Below the pieces are notes generated by a model. It ran no database searches. It was not told where the DNA came from and saw only the letters and a list, made by a program, of their open reading frames with translations. Below are positions 1-6,231 of a stretch of 6,340 nucleotides of DNA, in pieces. The translations under genes were made by a program, and so were the position numbers. The stretch is from Methylococcaceae bacterium NSP1-1. GTDB lineage: Bacteria; Pseudomonadota; Gammaproteobacteria; Methylococcales; Methylomonadaceae. Each line of letters opens with the position of its first letter. Positions within the stretch are counted from its first letter, which is position 1. The stretch is from positions 1 to 6,340 of the forward strand of contig NQJG01000047.1 of assembly GCA_002256465.1 (NCBI GenBank), written 5' to 3'.

Positions 1-677
1 TCCATTAAGGTTGCGGTGGGACAGGCCTGTACGCAAGCGCCGCAGGAGACGCATTCAGAATCCATGAAAGGCTGGTTTTGACTGGGCGATACCTTGGAAT
101 CAAAGCCACGGCCATCAATAGTTAAAGCAAAGGTCCCTTGGGTTTCCTCACAGGCTCTAACGCAACGCGAACAAACTATACATTTACTGGGTTCGAAACT
201 AAAGTAAGGGTTGCTTTCATCTTTCGCCGCATTCAGGTGAGTTTCAATTGGATTGTAACGAACCTCACGCAAACCCACTGCGCCTGCCATATCTTGCAGT
301 TCGCAATCGCCGTTAGCCGAGCAGGTCAAACAATCCAGCGGATGATCTGAGATATAAAGCTCCATAACGCCACGGCGTACATCGGCCAGTTTCTGGTTTT
401 GGGTAACGACTTTCAGACCTTCCGATACGGGTGTAGTACAGGATGCCGGCATTCCGCGGCCACCTTCAATTTGTACAACGCAAAGACGACAGGAACCAAA
501 TGGCTCAATACTATCGGTGGCACATAGCTTGGGGATGTCAATACCGATACTTGCCGCCGCTCGCATGATGGAAGTTCCTGCGGGTGCCGTGACCTGAAAG
601 CCATCAATTTCCAGAGTGACTAACTGACTTGCTGCGCTGGCTGGTGTGCCAAAATCTTGTTCTTTATTGATGCTCAT
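1..677 (-). CDS. fdsA: NAD-dependent formate dehydrogenase, alpha subunit (N-terminal part, runs off the left edge)
   Basis: FdsA is the catalytic subunit of cytosolic NAD-dependent formate dehydrogenase. It oxidises formate to CO2 at a molybdenum (or tungsten) bis-MGD centre. Only the first 225 residues are present, with no stop before the edge. They form the NuoG-like electron-transfer module. An N-terminal [2Fe-2S] ferredoxin domain has C52, C63, C66 and C80. A His-Cys [4Fe-4S] motif follows with H112, C116, C119 and C125. Two ferredoxin-type [4Fe-4S] sites come next: C166/C169/C172/C176 and C209/C212/C215/C219. All ligands are intact. The ATG is preceded by GAGGA (685-689) with 7-base spacing, and lies 21 bases after the fdsB stop. 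The molybdopterin domain is outside the window. Hydrogenase HoxU or complex I NuoG share this module, but the FdsG-FdsB context and the double ferredoxin domain favour formate dehydrogenase. Confidence 0.93.
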   Translation of the reverse strand, partial: MSINKEQDFGTPASAASQLVTLEIDGFQVTAPAGTSIMRAAASIGIDIPKLCATDSIEPFGSCRLCVVQIEGGRGMPASCTTPVSEGLKVVTQNQKLADVRRGVMELYISDHPLDCLTCSANGDCELQDMAGAVGLREVRYNPIETHLNAAKDESNPYFSFEPSKCIVCSRCVRACEETQGTFALTIDGRGFDSKVSPSQNQPFMDSECVSCGACVQACPTATLM

Positions 678-698
678 GATTGATTCCTCGTGTCGTTA

Positions 699-2252
699 TC
701 AGGCCGCGTTGGCTTTATCATCTATCCCGAAATCTTCAGGAAAATGATTTAAAGCACTCAATACAGGATAGGGAGTCATACCGCCTAATGCACAAAGCGA
801 GCCGTTAAGTAAGGTATTGCAAAGATCACGTAACAAGGGAATGTTTTTGCCAAGTTCTCGGCCAGCAATAATCTCGTCCATGACTTCATAGCCACGGGTA
901 GAACCAATACGACAAGGCGTGCATTTGCCGCAGGATTCAATTGCACAAAATTCCATACTGTAACGCGCCATTTCTGCCATATCGACAGTGTCGTCAAAAG
1001 CCACAACGCCGCCATGCCCCAATACCGCCCAGATCGCGGCAAAAGCTTCATAATCCAAAGGTGTATCAAATTGTGATTCAGGCAAATAAGCACCTAAAGG
1101 GCCACCGACTTGAACTGCCTTGATTGGTCGACCGGACGCCGAACCACCACCGAAATCATACAGCAGTTCACGCAAGGTTAAACCAAAGGCCAATTCAACT
1201 AAACCAGTGTGTTTAATATTACCCGCCAATTGTAACGGCAAGGTTCCACGCGAGCGTCCCATGCCGAAATCCCGGTAATAATCACCACCTTTATCCAGAA
1301 TAATCGGCACTGATGCCAGGGAAATAACGTTATTAACAACGGTGGGTTTACCAAACAAGCCGCTAATAGCTGGCAACGGCGGTTTAAAACGAACCAGTCC
1401 GCGTTTTCCTTCCAGACTTTCCATTAAAGAGGTTTCTTCGCCACAAATGTAAGCACCCGCGCCTAGTCTAACTTCAAGATGAAAGACTTTACCGCTGCCT
1501 AGAATATCATTACCCAGATAGCCAGCTTCATAAGCTTTTTCAATAGCAGTATCCAGTGCTTTGTGAGCGTGAGGATATTCTACCCGCAAATAGATATAGC
1601 CTTGTGTTGCATCAACCGCCAGACCTGCGATAGTCATACCTTCGATCAATACAAAGGGATCGCCTTCCATAACCATGCGATCGGAAAATGTGCCGGAATC
1701 GCCCTCATCGGCATTACAGATAATATATTTTTGTTCTGATGGTGTATTAAGTACCGTATTCCATTTAATACCTGTTGGGAAAGCTGCACCACCACGTCCG
1801 CGCAGGCCTGAATCAGTCACTGCTTTAACAATATCGGTTTGTGGCAGATTTAAGGCATTCCTTAAACCGCGATAGCCATCATTATTAACATAATCTTCCA
1901 GGCTGACAGGATCTGTTTTACCAATACGAGCAAAGGTTAATCGCTGTTGTTTTTTCAGGTATTCCAGCTCTTCTGTCAAACCTAAAAACAGGGGGTGTGA
2001 TCCCCCCTTTATAAAATTTGCATCAAACAGGCTGACGACATCACTGACCTGTACCGGGCCATAAGCTAAGCGACCTTCATCCGTGACCACTTCAACCAGT
2101 GGCTCCAGCCAGAACATGCCTCTTGAACCGTTACGGATTAACTGAATATCAATACTTCGTTTTTCCGCTTCCTTAGTAATAGCAACAGCGACACGATCAG
2201 CTCCCAGGGAAATAGCACTGGAGTCGCATGGAACATAAATTGTGATACTCAT
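699..2252 (-). CDS. fdsB: NAD-dependent formate dehydrogenase, beta subunit (FMN / NADH-binding)
   Basis: FdsB is the diaphorase subunit, a NuoF/HoxF homologue that passes electrons through a [4Fe-4S] cluster to FMN and then NAD+. The 517-residue length fits the family. Residues 1-90 look like the thioredoxin-like N-terminal extension. It has a single Cys (C9), so it cannot hold its own [2Fe-2S] cluster. The nucleotide-binding glycine-rich stretch [13 protein letters not shown] is at 149-161. The FMN-site motif [15 protein letters not shown] is at 178-192, and [19 protein letters not shown] is at 264-282. The C-terminal cluster ligands are C441, C444, C447 and C487 (CxxCxxC, then 39 residues, then C). 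The ATG overlaps the fdsG stop as ATGA, and GGAGG (2260-2264) lies 7 bases upstream, implying translational coupling. The gene is complete, with no sign of decay. A HoxF-type hydrogenase diaphorase is the main alternative, but no hydrogenase gene is visible. Confidence 0.95.
   Translation of the reverse strand: MSITIYVPCDSSAISLGADRVAVAITKEAEKRSIDIQLIRNGSRGMFWLEPLVEVVTDEGRLAYGPVQVSDVVSLFDANFIKGGSHPLFLGLTEELEYLKKQQRLTFARIGKTDPVSLEDYVNNDGYRGLRNALNLPQTDIVKAVTDSGLRGRGGAAFPTGIKWNTVLNTPSEQKYIICNADEGDSGTFSDRMVMEGDPFVLIEGMTIAGLAVDATQGYIYLRVEYPHAHKALDTAIEKAYEAGYLGNDILGSGKVFHLEVRLGAGAYICGEETSLMESLEGKRGLVRFKPPLPAISGLFGKPTVVNNVISLASVPIILDKGGDYYRDFGMGRSRGTLPLQLAGNIKHTGLVELAFGLTLRELLYDFGGGSASGRPIKAVQVGGPLGAYLPESQFDTPLDYEAFAAIWAVLGHGGVVAFDDTVDMAEMARYSMEFCAIESCGKCTPCRIGSTRGYEVMDEIIAGRELGKNIPLLRDLCNTLLNGSLCALGGMTPYPVLSALNHFPEDFGIDDKANAA
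1990..2008 (-). other. terminator-like hairpin inside the fdsB coding strand
   Basis: Read in the fdsB mRNA direction, this is AGGGGG, a seven-base loop, then CCCCCT, followed immediately by GTTTTTA. That gives a six-pair stem, five of them G-C, ahead of a run of five T. The bases encode the segment KGGSHPLFL at FdsB residues 82-90, which is recalled as conserved in the family, so the stem may simply follow from codon choice. It resembles an intrinsic terminator or pause site, but activity is unproven, particularly in an actively translated region. Confidence 0.3.
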
Positions 2253-2725
2253 GCCAATTCCTCCGTTTCATTGATTGCAGAATCAAAACTGTTTGCCGTC
2301 ACCCTGCCATAAATCTCCTCGTCGATTTGCATGGCAGGTGAGCAAGCACAGTTGCCCAGGCAATAGACTGGCTCCAGAGTGAATTTGCCATCCGCAGTGG
2401 TTTCGTGAAAATCAATGCCTAATCTGGTTTTTACATGATTTTCCAATTGCTTGCCACCCATTGACTGACAGGATTCGGCACGGCAAAGATGAATCGTGTG
2501 TTTGCCTGGCTTATTATCTCGGAAATAATGGTAAAAACTGATGACACCATGCACCTCCGCGCGGGAAAGATTCAATGCCTTGGCAATGGTTGGAACACTT
2601 TCAGCAGGAACATAACCCAAGGCATTTTGTACGCCATGCAGAATAGGCAATAGTGCGCCCGGTTTATTTTTGAGGGTGGTTATTATTTCCTGTATGGTCG
2701 CTTGCATGCTGCTTGAATCTGTCAT
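2249..2725 (-). CDS. fdsG: NAD-dependent formate dehydrogenase, gamma subunit ([2Fe-2S], NuoE-like)
   Basis: FdsG is the small thioredoxin-fold subunit that carries a [2Fe-2S] cluster and docks on FdsB, like NuoE on NuoF. The 158-residue length is typical. The N-terminal helical part (residues 8-70) contains the family signatures [16 protein letters not shown] (25-40) and [11 protein letters not shown] (58-68). The cluster ligands are C81, C86, C122 and C126, in the pattern C-x4-C-x35-C-x3-C. The chosen ATG has GAGAG (2732-2736) six bases upstream. A second in-frame Met at residue 7 (codon starting at 2707) has no visible ribosome binding site. This is the first gene of the visible operon, with a promoter candidate about 75 to 100 bases upstream. 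The gene order fdsG-fdsB-fdsA is the standard one. Confidence 0.93.
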   Translation of the reverse strand: MTDSSSMQATIQEIITTLKNKPGALLPILHGVQNALGYVPAESVPTIAKALNLSRAEVHGVISFYHYFRDNKPGKHTIHLCRAESCQSMGGKQLENHVKTRLGIDFHETTADGKFTLEPVYCLGNCACSPAMQIDEEIYGRVTANSFDSAINETEELA

Positions 2726-2797
2726 CGTCTACTCTCTATAGCGATTCCATTCGTTAAAACAACACATATCCTTAATAGTGTCTCTAAATGTGGCGCT

Positions 2798-2826
2798 AGC
2801 ATAGCACAAGAAATTTTATGTGTAAA
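2798..2826 (-). promoter_or_regulatory. candidate sigma70-type promoter of the fdsGBA operon
   Basis: On the minus strand, TTTACA (2821-2826; five of six matches to TTGACA) lies exactly 17 bases from TATGCT (2798-2803; four of six matches to TATAAT). Transcription would start near 2790-2792, giving a leader of about 65 bases before the fdsG ATG. The orientation and position suit the operon. This is prediction by eye; a different sigma factor or an upstream start cannot be excluded. Confidence 0.55.
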
Positions 2827-2838
2827 AAAGACATAAAA
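2814..2838. promoter_or_regulatory. inverted repeat over the fds promoter -35 box (possible operator)
   Basis: Perfect 8-base arms, TTTTATGT (2814-2821) and ACATAAAA (2831-2838), flank a 9-base spacer. The repeat covers the predicted -35 hexamer, the usual place for a dimeric regulator to act. The arms are AT-rich, so a chance match is possible. The regulator is unknown. Confidence 0.35.
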
Positions 2839-3160
2839 ACGGCACAATATATAAGTTTTTTACTGAAGATAACAGCGAATCAGACCTTTCTACTGACCAA
2901 AAAGTTGCATATAAACAACCAATGCACATAGTAAAAGAATCGTATTAAGGACAATAAAAGTAACATATCATTTTGTATTTGGCATTTAAACTGATTAGGA
3001 ACCCATCTTGCTGCCGGCTGTACAATTTTAGATTCCGCCAATTTGCAACACTCGACACTTGGCCCTTAACTTCCAGTCTGTGTTAGAATTAAATTTTGAC
3101 TAAGCTTTTATATTGCCAAGTTAAAAACTCAAATTTTACATATTATTACAGCTTTAAATT

Positions 3161-3742
3161 ATGTCTGGATTCCGCACTCACTATGACAATCTAAAAATTC
3201 CGAGACATAATGCTTCGGATACCGAAATAAGGTCTGCTTACAAAGCTTTAATTCAGAAGTACCATCCAGATAAGTTTGACGGATCAGCCCAAGAGGCGCT
3301 AAGAATAACTAAAATAATCAACCATTCCTACGAAATATTGATTAACCCTGAAAAACGTGCCAAACACGATCTCTGGATTAATCAGCAAGAAGCTAAATTC
3401 AAGAAAAAAAATGGAACCATAAAATTTGGCGTAACAGGCAAAACGACTGCACAATATCATTATAACCAATTACATGACCAGAATTTCTACACTGAAAAGG
3501 AATTGTATGTAATTGCCGCTAATGAGCTTTCTTTAGAACTAAAGGAACAGGGGGTAATGCAGAAAGATTATAGAATATATTACTCCGGAGCTATGATTAC
3601 AGTAGCTATAGTTCTGTTACTTATTGGGATATTGAACCACTCTTCGATGCTAATAGCGGTTAGCGTTACGCTATTATTCATACAACCAGCGTACATAACG
3701 TATGTGGTCGCTTCACGCTTAATCAATGCATTTTATGAATAA
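3161..3742 (+). CDS. membrane-anchored J-domain (DnaJ-like, class C) protein of unknown function
   Basis: J-domain proteins recruit Hsp70 (DnaK) and stimulate its ATPase. Residues 7-72 form a J-domain: helix I with THYDNLKI, helix II with IRSAYKALIQKY, the HPD motif at 35-37, then helix III and NPEKRAKHDLW. A Lys-rich linker (78-86, AKFKKKNGT) leads to a charged, probably helical stretch at 111-135. Two hydrophobic segments, about 142-158 and 162-184, look like a transmembrane hairpin ending nine residues before the C-terminus. There is no Gly/Phe region, zinc finger or substrate-binding domain, so it is a class C protein, probably anchored with its J-domain in the cytoplasm. The start fits the domain boundary, but no Shine-Dalgarno sequence precedes it. 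The gene is monocistronic, more AT-rich than its neighbours, and convergent with kbl. Its client is unknown. Confidence 0.82.
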   Translation: MSGFRTHYDNLKIPRHNASDTEIRSAYKALIQKYHPDKFDGSAQEALRITKIINHSYEILINPEKRAKHDLWINQQEAKFKKKNGTIKFGVTGKTTAQYHYNQLHDQNFYTEKELYVIAANELSLELKEQGVMQKDYRIYYSGAMITVAIVLLLIGILNHSSMLIAVSVTLLFIQPAYITYVVASRLINAFYE

Positions 3743-3755
3743 CGCTAACAGTCTG

Positions 3756-3795
3756 GCGGACTTTTACCGGAATTTCCGCTTTATTCGTTTTATTA
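3756..3795 (+). terminator. weak candidate terminator after the J-domain gene
   Basis: In the 95-base gap between two convergent genes, GCGGA (3756-3760) pairs with TCCGC (3775-3779) across a 14-base loop. It is followed by a T-rich stretch, TTTATTCGTTTTATT. The five-pair stem and large loop make this a poor intrinsic terminator. No better hairpin was seen for either gene. Confidence 0.25.
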
Positions 3796-3837
3796 CTATA
3801 CGCACCTATGCAACGAATCTGAATAATTACTCACTTA

Positions 3838-5058
3838 TTATTTATATTTAGCCAGTATTGCCAATAAGTAATCGATATCTTTTTCAGTATGCTCTGCAGA
3901 AACCTGTAATCTGATTTCCTGCTCACCTTGGGGAACAACGGGGTAATTCAACCCCGTAGCCAGAATATTATGCGCGAACAAATGCGCGACCAGAGCCGAA
4001 GTTTTTTCCGTATCCCTGATAAAAACCGGCACGATAGGGTGCTCTCCCGTTAAGGTTTCATAACCCAGGCCTTCAAGTCCCGCTCTCAGCCGGCCGCTAA
4101 AACGGCGCAGTTTATTCAGCAAAACTAAACCTTCAGGACTTGCCACAATGTCAATGGCGGCAATTGCAGCGGCCGCTTCTGCCGGTGTAATCGGATTTGA
4201 ATAGATATAAAATGGTGAAGTTTCGCGTAAATATGCGATTACCTTTGCGCTGGAAACCACATAACCGCCATTAACGCCAAAGGCTTTACCCAGTGTAGCG
4301 ATCAGAATATCTACTGTACTCTGCATATATTCTTCCGTACCTCGCCCGGTTTTGCCAAAGGCTCCGACGCCGTGAGAGTCATCAACAATCGTGATAATAC
4401 CCTCTTCAAAAGCCTCTTCATGGTGTTTGCAGCAAGCGTTTATCTTATCGAGATGTGCATGATCACCGCGCATGCTGAAGATGCCGTCCGTAACCACGCA
4501 AACGCGTTTGACCCGGCCTTTATAATCTTTGAGGATTTTATCCAGGACATTAATATCGGCATGAGCATAAACTTCTTTATAGGCCGGATGAGCTAGCCGG
4601 ACTGCATTGATAATACAGCTATGATTCAAGGCATCGCTGACAATTAAAGTGTCCTCAGAAACAAACTGAGGCAATACGCCCATCATCGTTGCATAAGCTG
4701 AACTGAATAGCATGGCCGATTCACGACCATGAAATTGCGCCAGTTTTTTCTCAAGCTCGCTATGCGGCTGGTAAGTACCACTGATAAAACGGACCGCACC
4801 GGGGCCTACGCCGAATTTTTCTGCGGCATCCGTTTCCGCTTTTATAAGCTTCGGGTTGACTGCAAGCCCCAGATAGGAATTTGAATTCATGCGCAGGAAA
4901 GGTTTATCGCCCTGCCCTTCCAGAAAATATCTTGGACCAAAGCCATCTCTCGCTGCTTTCATGCCGGTAACGACTTTCTCACACCCCTTGCTGAGCCCCT
5001 GGTGTTGTAATTCGGTTAATTTTTGAGTGAATAAAGGTTCTATTTTTGTTAGTGACAC
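3838..5058 (-). CDS. kbl: glycine C-acetyltransferase (2-amino-3-ketobutyrate CoA ligase)
   Basis: This PLP enzyme of the alpha-oxoamine synthase family cleaves 2-amino-3-oxobutyrate with CoA to glycine and acetyl-CoA, the second step of threonine breakdown. The 406 residues cover the whole fold. Visible features are NSNSYLGLA (58-66), the GPGAVRFISGTY segment (85-96), H146 in LNHS (probable ring-stacking His), DDSHGVGAFGKTGRG (226-240) with the cofactor Asp and His, and K258 in TLGKAFG as the PLP Schiff-base lysine. The start is GTG, with GGAGG (5069-5073) ten bases upstream. No closer in-frame start exists, and the next Met is residue 33. It lies 17 bases after tdh, the enzyme supplying its substrate, which decides against the related biotin (BioF), heme (HemA) or sphingolipid synthases. 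Confidence 0.88.
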   Translation of the reverse strand: MSLTKIEPLFTQKLTELQHQGLSKGCEKVVTGMKAARDGFGPRYFLEGQGDKPFLRMNSNSYLGLAVNPKLIKAETDAAEKFGVGPGAVRFISGTYQPHSELEKKLAQFHGRESAMLFSSAYATMMGVLPQFVSEDTLIVSDALNHSCIINAVRLAHPAYKEVYAHADINVLDKILKDYKGRVKRVCVVTDGIFSMRGDHAHLDKINACCKHHEEAFEEGIITIVDDSHGVGAFGKTGRGTEEYMQSTVDILIATLGKAFGVNGGYVVSSAKVIAYLRETSPFYIYSNPITPAEAAAAIAAIDIVASPEGLVLLNKLRRFSGRLRAGLEGLGYETLTGEHPIVPVFIRDTEKTSALVAHLFAHNILATGLNYPVVPQGEQEIRLQVSAEHTEKDIDYLLAILAKYK

Positions 5059-5068
5059 GACACCTTTG

Positions 5069-5073
5069 CCTCC
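5069..5073 (-). promoter_or_regulatory. ribosome binding site supporting the GTG start of kbl
   Basis: GGAGG on the minus strand lies 10 bases before the GTG at 5058, in the 17-base gap after the tdh stop. The spacing is slightly long, but it is the only strong ribosome binding site here, and no in-frame ATG is near. It fixes the unusual start codon. Confidence 0.7.
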
Positions 5074-5075
5074 GT

Positions 5076-6032
5076 TTATTTATTACCACATTTGGCCGCA
5101 ATTTTCGCCAGCATATCTTCGACCATTGCGGCTAAGTTATATTCAGCCTGCCAGTCCCACTCGGCTCTGGCAGCGCTATCGTTCATGTGTTTGGGCCAGG
5201 AATCGGCAATCGCCTGACGGACAGGGTCAATGCTGTAACTGATAGTAAACTCAGAAATATGTTTTTGTATTTCCGCCGCCAATTGCTGCGGGGTAAAACT
5301 CATTGCCGTAACATTAAATGCGTTTCTATGTCTTAACCGCTGGCTGTCCGCTGTCATTAATTTAATGGCGGCGTTAATCGCATCAGGCATGTACATCATA
5401 TCAAGTTGCGTATCGGCGTGAAGAAAACAATCATAATGCCGGGTTTTTATTGCCGCATAAAAAATATCCACGGCATAATCTGTGGTTCCTCCGCCCGGCA
5501 GGGCTTTGCTGGAGACCAATCCAGGGTATCTCAAGCCGCGAGTATCGACGGCAAAGCGATGATAATAATAATCACAAAGCAGTTCCCCTGAAACCTTGGT
5601 AATGCCATACAGGCTGGTGGGCCGCTGCACGGTATCCTGTGGCGTATCCATGGCTGGCGCACCCGGACCAAAAGCAGCAATGGAACTGGGAAAGAATACG
5701 GCACAGTGGTGTAGTCTGGAAATTTCAAGCACGTTAATCAGGCCGTTCATATTGATGTCCCAGGCCTGCTGCGGTTTTTCTTCAGCAACAGCGGACAGCA
5801 ACGCAGCAAGATGAAAAATCGTATCGCAGTTATTTTCTTCAACGAGTTGATGAAGTGCGATTGCATCGCGCACATCCAATTGGCAATAAGGCCCGAATTG
5901 CGTCAATTCACTTGAGGCTGGTTTTTTGTGTCCTACGGCAACCACATTAGCTGAGCCATAGTTTTCGCGCAACGCAATGGTTAATTCCGAACCGATTTGA
6001 CCCGTTGCCCCCGTTATCAGTATCTTTTTCAT
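5076..6032 (-). CDS. tdh: L-threonine 3-dehydrogenase, short-chain (SDR/epimerase-like) type
   Basis: This enzyme oxidises L-threonine with NAD+ to 2-amino-3-oxobutyrate, the substrate of the adjacent kbl product. It belongs to the extended SDR (GalE-like) class rather than the zinc-dependent alcohol dehydrogenase class. Counting from the ATG, the 318-residue protein has the Rossmann motif GATGQIG (8-14), the acidic LDVRD (52-56), HLAAL (74-78), PSSIAAFGP (115-123), and the catalytic pair Y142/K146 in YGITK. The segments LRYPGLVS (167-174), PGGGTTDYAVDIF (179-191) and DTQLDMMYMPDA (207-218) match my recollection of SDR-type threonine dehydrogenases. The ATG at 6032 gives the typical MKKILITG start. 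A GTG two codons upstream (6038) is possible, but neither start has a clear Shine-Dalgarno sequence. UDP-sugar epimerase is the generic alternative; the kbl neighbour argues against it. Confidence 0.88.
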   Translation of the reverse strand: MKKILITGATGQIGSELTIALRENYGSANVVAVGHKKPASSELTQFGPYCQLDVRDAIALHQLVEENNCDTIFHLAALLSAVAEEKPQQAWDINMNGLINVLEISRLHHCAVFFPSSIAAFGPGAPAMDTPQDTVQRPTSLYGITKVSGELLCDYYYHRFAVDTRGLRYPGLVSSKALPGGGTTDYAVDIFYAAIKTRHYDCFLHADTQLDMMYMPDAINAAIKLMTADSQRLRHRNAFNVTAMSFTPQQLAAEIQKHISEFTISYSIDPVRQAIADSWPKHMNDSAARAEWDWQAEYNLAAMVEDMLAKIAAKCGNK

Positions 6033-6043
6033 TTGCACACCAT
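6029..6043 (-). other. four-codon reading frame ending on the tdh start codon
   Basis: On the minus strand, ATG GTG TGC AAA TGA (M-V-C-K-stop) begins at 6043. Its TGA overlaps the tdh ATG (6032-6030) as ATGA. It could feed terminating ribosomes onto tdh, which has no clear ribosome binding site of its own. It is equally likely to be chance, because the minigene also lacks a strong Shine-Dalgarno sequence. Confidence 0.2.
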
Positions 6044-6086
6044 GGTTTTACCGAATCTACAGCCAACGCACAAAACCTACAAACAA

Positions 6087-6186
6087 CGTCATTCCGGCAG
6101 GGATTGCCGGAATCCAGAAGCCAAGGATGGCGTGTTGAGATTACATCCTTGTAGCCTAGTTACCGGCAATCCCTGCCGGCATAACG
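6087..6186. repeat. nested palindromic intergenic repeat (REP/MITE-like)
   Basis: Outer arms at 6087-6110 and 6163-6186 are inverted copies matching at 22 of 24 bases. Each arm contains CCGGCAGGGATTGCCGG, which is itself a partial palindrome (CCGGCA...TGCCGG). Inside lies a second perfect 8-base inverted repeat, CAAGGATG (6122-6129) and CATCCTTG (6144-6151), around a 14-base loop. The whole element would fold as one long interrupted hairpin. The pattern CGTCATTCCGGC...GCCGGAATCCAG resembles dispersed repeats common in proteobacterial intergenic DNA. No transposase and no clear target-site duplication are seen. It lies between the upstream minus-strand gene and tdh. Confidence 0.8.
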
Positions 6187-6231
6187 ATTTCTTGCGAATA
6201 ACTGAAGTATCTTACTAATCAGGTTATCAAT

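Larger units (their letters stand above)
2726..3160. other. AT-rich divergent intergenic region
   Basis: About 435 bases separate the divergently transcribed fdsG and J-domain genes. The fdsG-proximal part holds a sigma70-like promoter and an overlapping inverted repeat, listed separately. The rest is AT-rich with no recognisable gene. On the minus strand an open frame of about 45 codons (roughly 2955-3085) has only non-ATG starts, no ribosome binding site and no recognisable protein, so it is not called. No convincing promoter was found for the plus-strand gene. TTGACT (3096-3101) has no good -10 box at normal spacing. Confidence 0.6.

Noticed and set aside
138..350. Plus-strand 70-codon frame opposite fdsA
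   Set aside because: It is antisense to the ferredoxin-domain coding region, with no recognisable protein and no ribosome binding site.
413..607. Minus-strand 64-codon frame within fdsA
   Set aside because: It lies entirely inside fdsA in another frame. The fdsA frame carries all the Fe-S motifs.
2955..3085. Short minus-strand open frame of about 45 codons in the fds/J-domain intergenic region
   Set aside because: It has only non-ATG starts, no Shine-Dalgarno sequence and no recognisable motif. This is insufficient to call a gene or a pseudogene remnant.
3086..3160. Possible promoter for the J-domain gene (TTGACT or TTGCCA with AT-rich -10 candidates)
   Set aside because: No -35/-10 pair had both acceptable hexamers and 16-18-base spacing. 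The region is so AT-rich that partial matches carry little weight.
3659..3749. Nine-base inverted repeat GTTAGCGTT / AACGCTAAC around the end of the J-domain gene
   Set aside because: The arms are 73 bases apart and one is inside coding sequence. A match of this length at that distance is expected by chance in a window this size.
5531..5728. Minus-strand 65-codon frame within tdh
   Set aside because: It is an out-of-frame shadow of the tdh coding sequence, which has intact SDR motifs throughout.
6033..6070. Weak tdh promoter (TTGTGC, 17 bases, TAAAAC on the minus strand)
   Set aside because: The -35 matches consensus poorly and transcription would start almost at the start codon. It is not convincing enough to annotate.
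5997..6218. Plus-strand open frame of 73 codons across the tdh start and the palindrome
   Set aside because: Its middle is simply the translated palindromic repeat (RHSGRDCRNPE), a familiar artefact of such repeats. It has no protein-like conservation and overlaps the tdh start.
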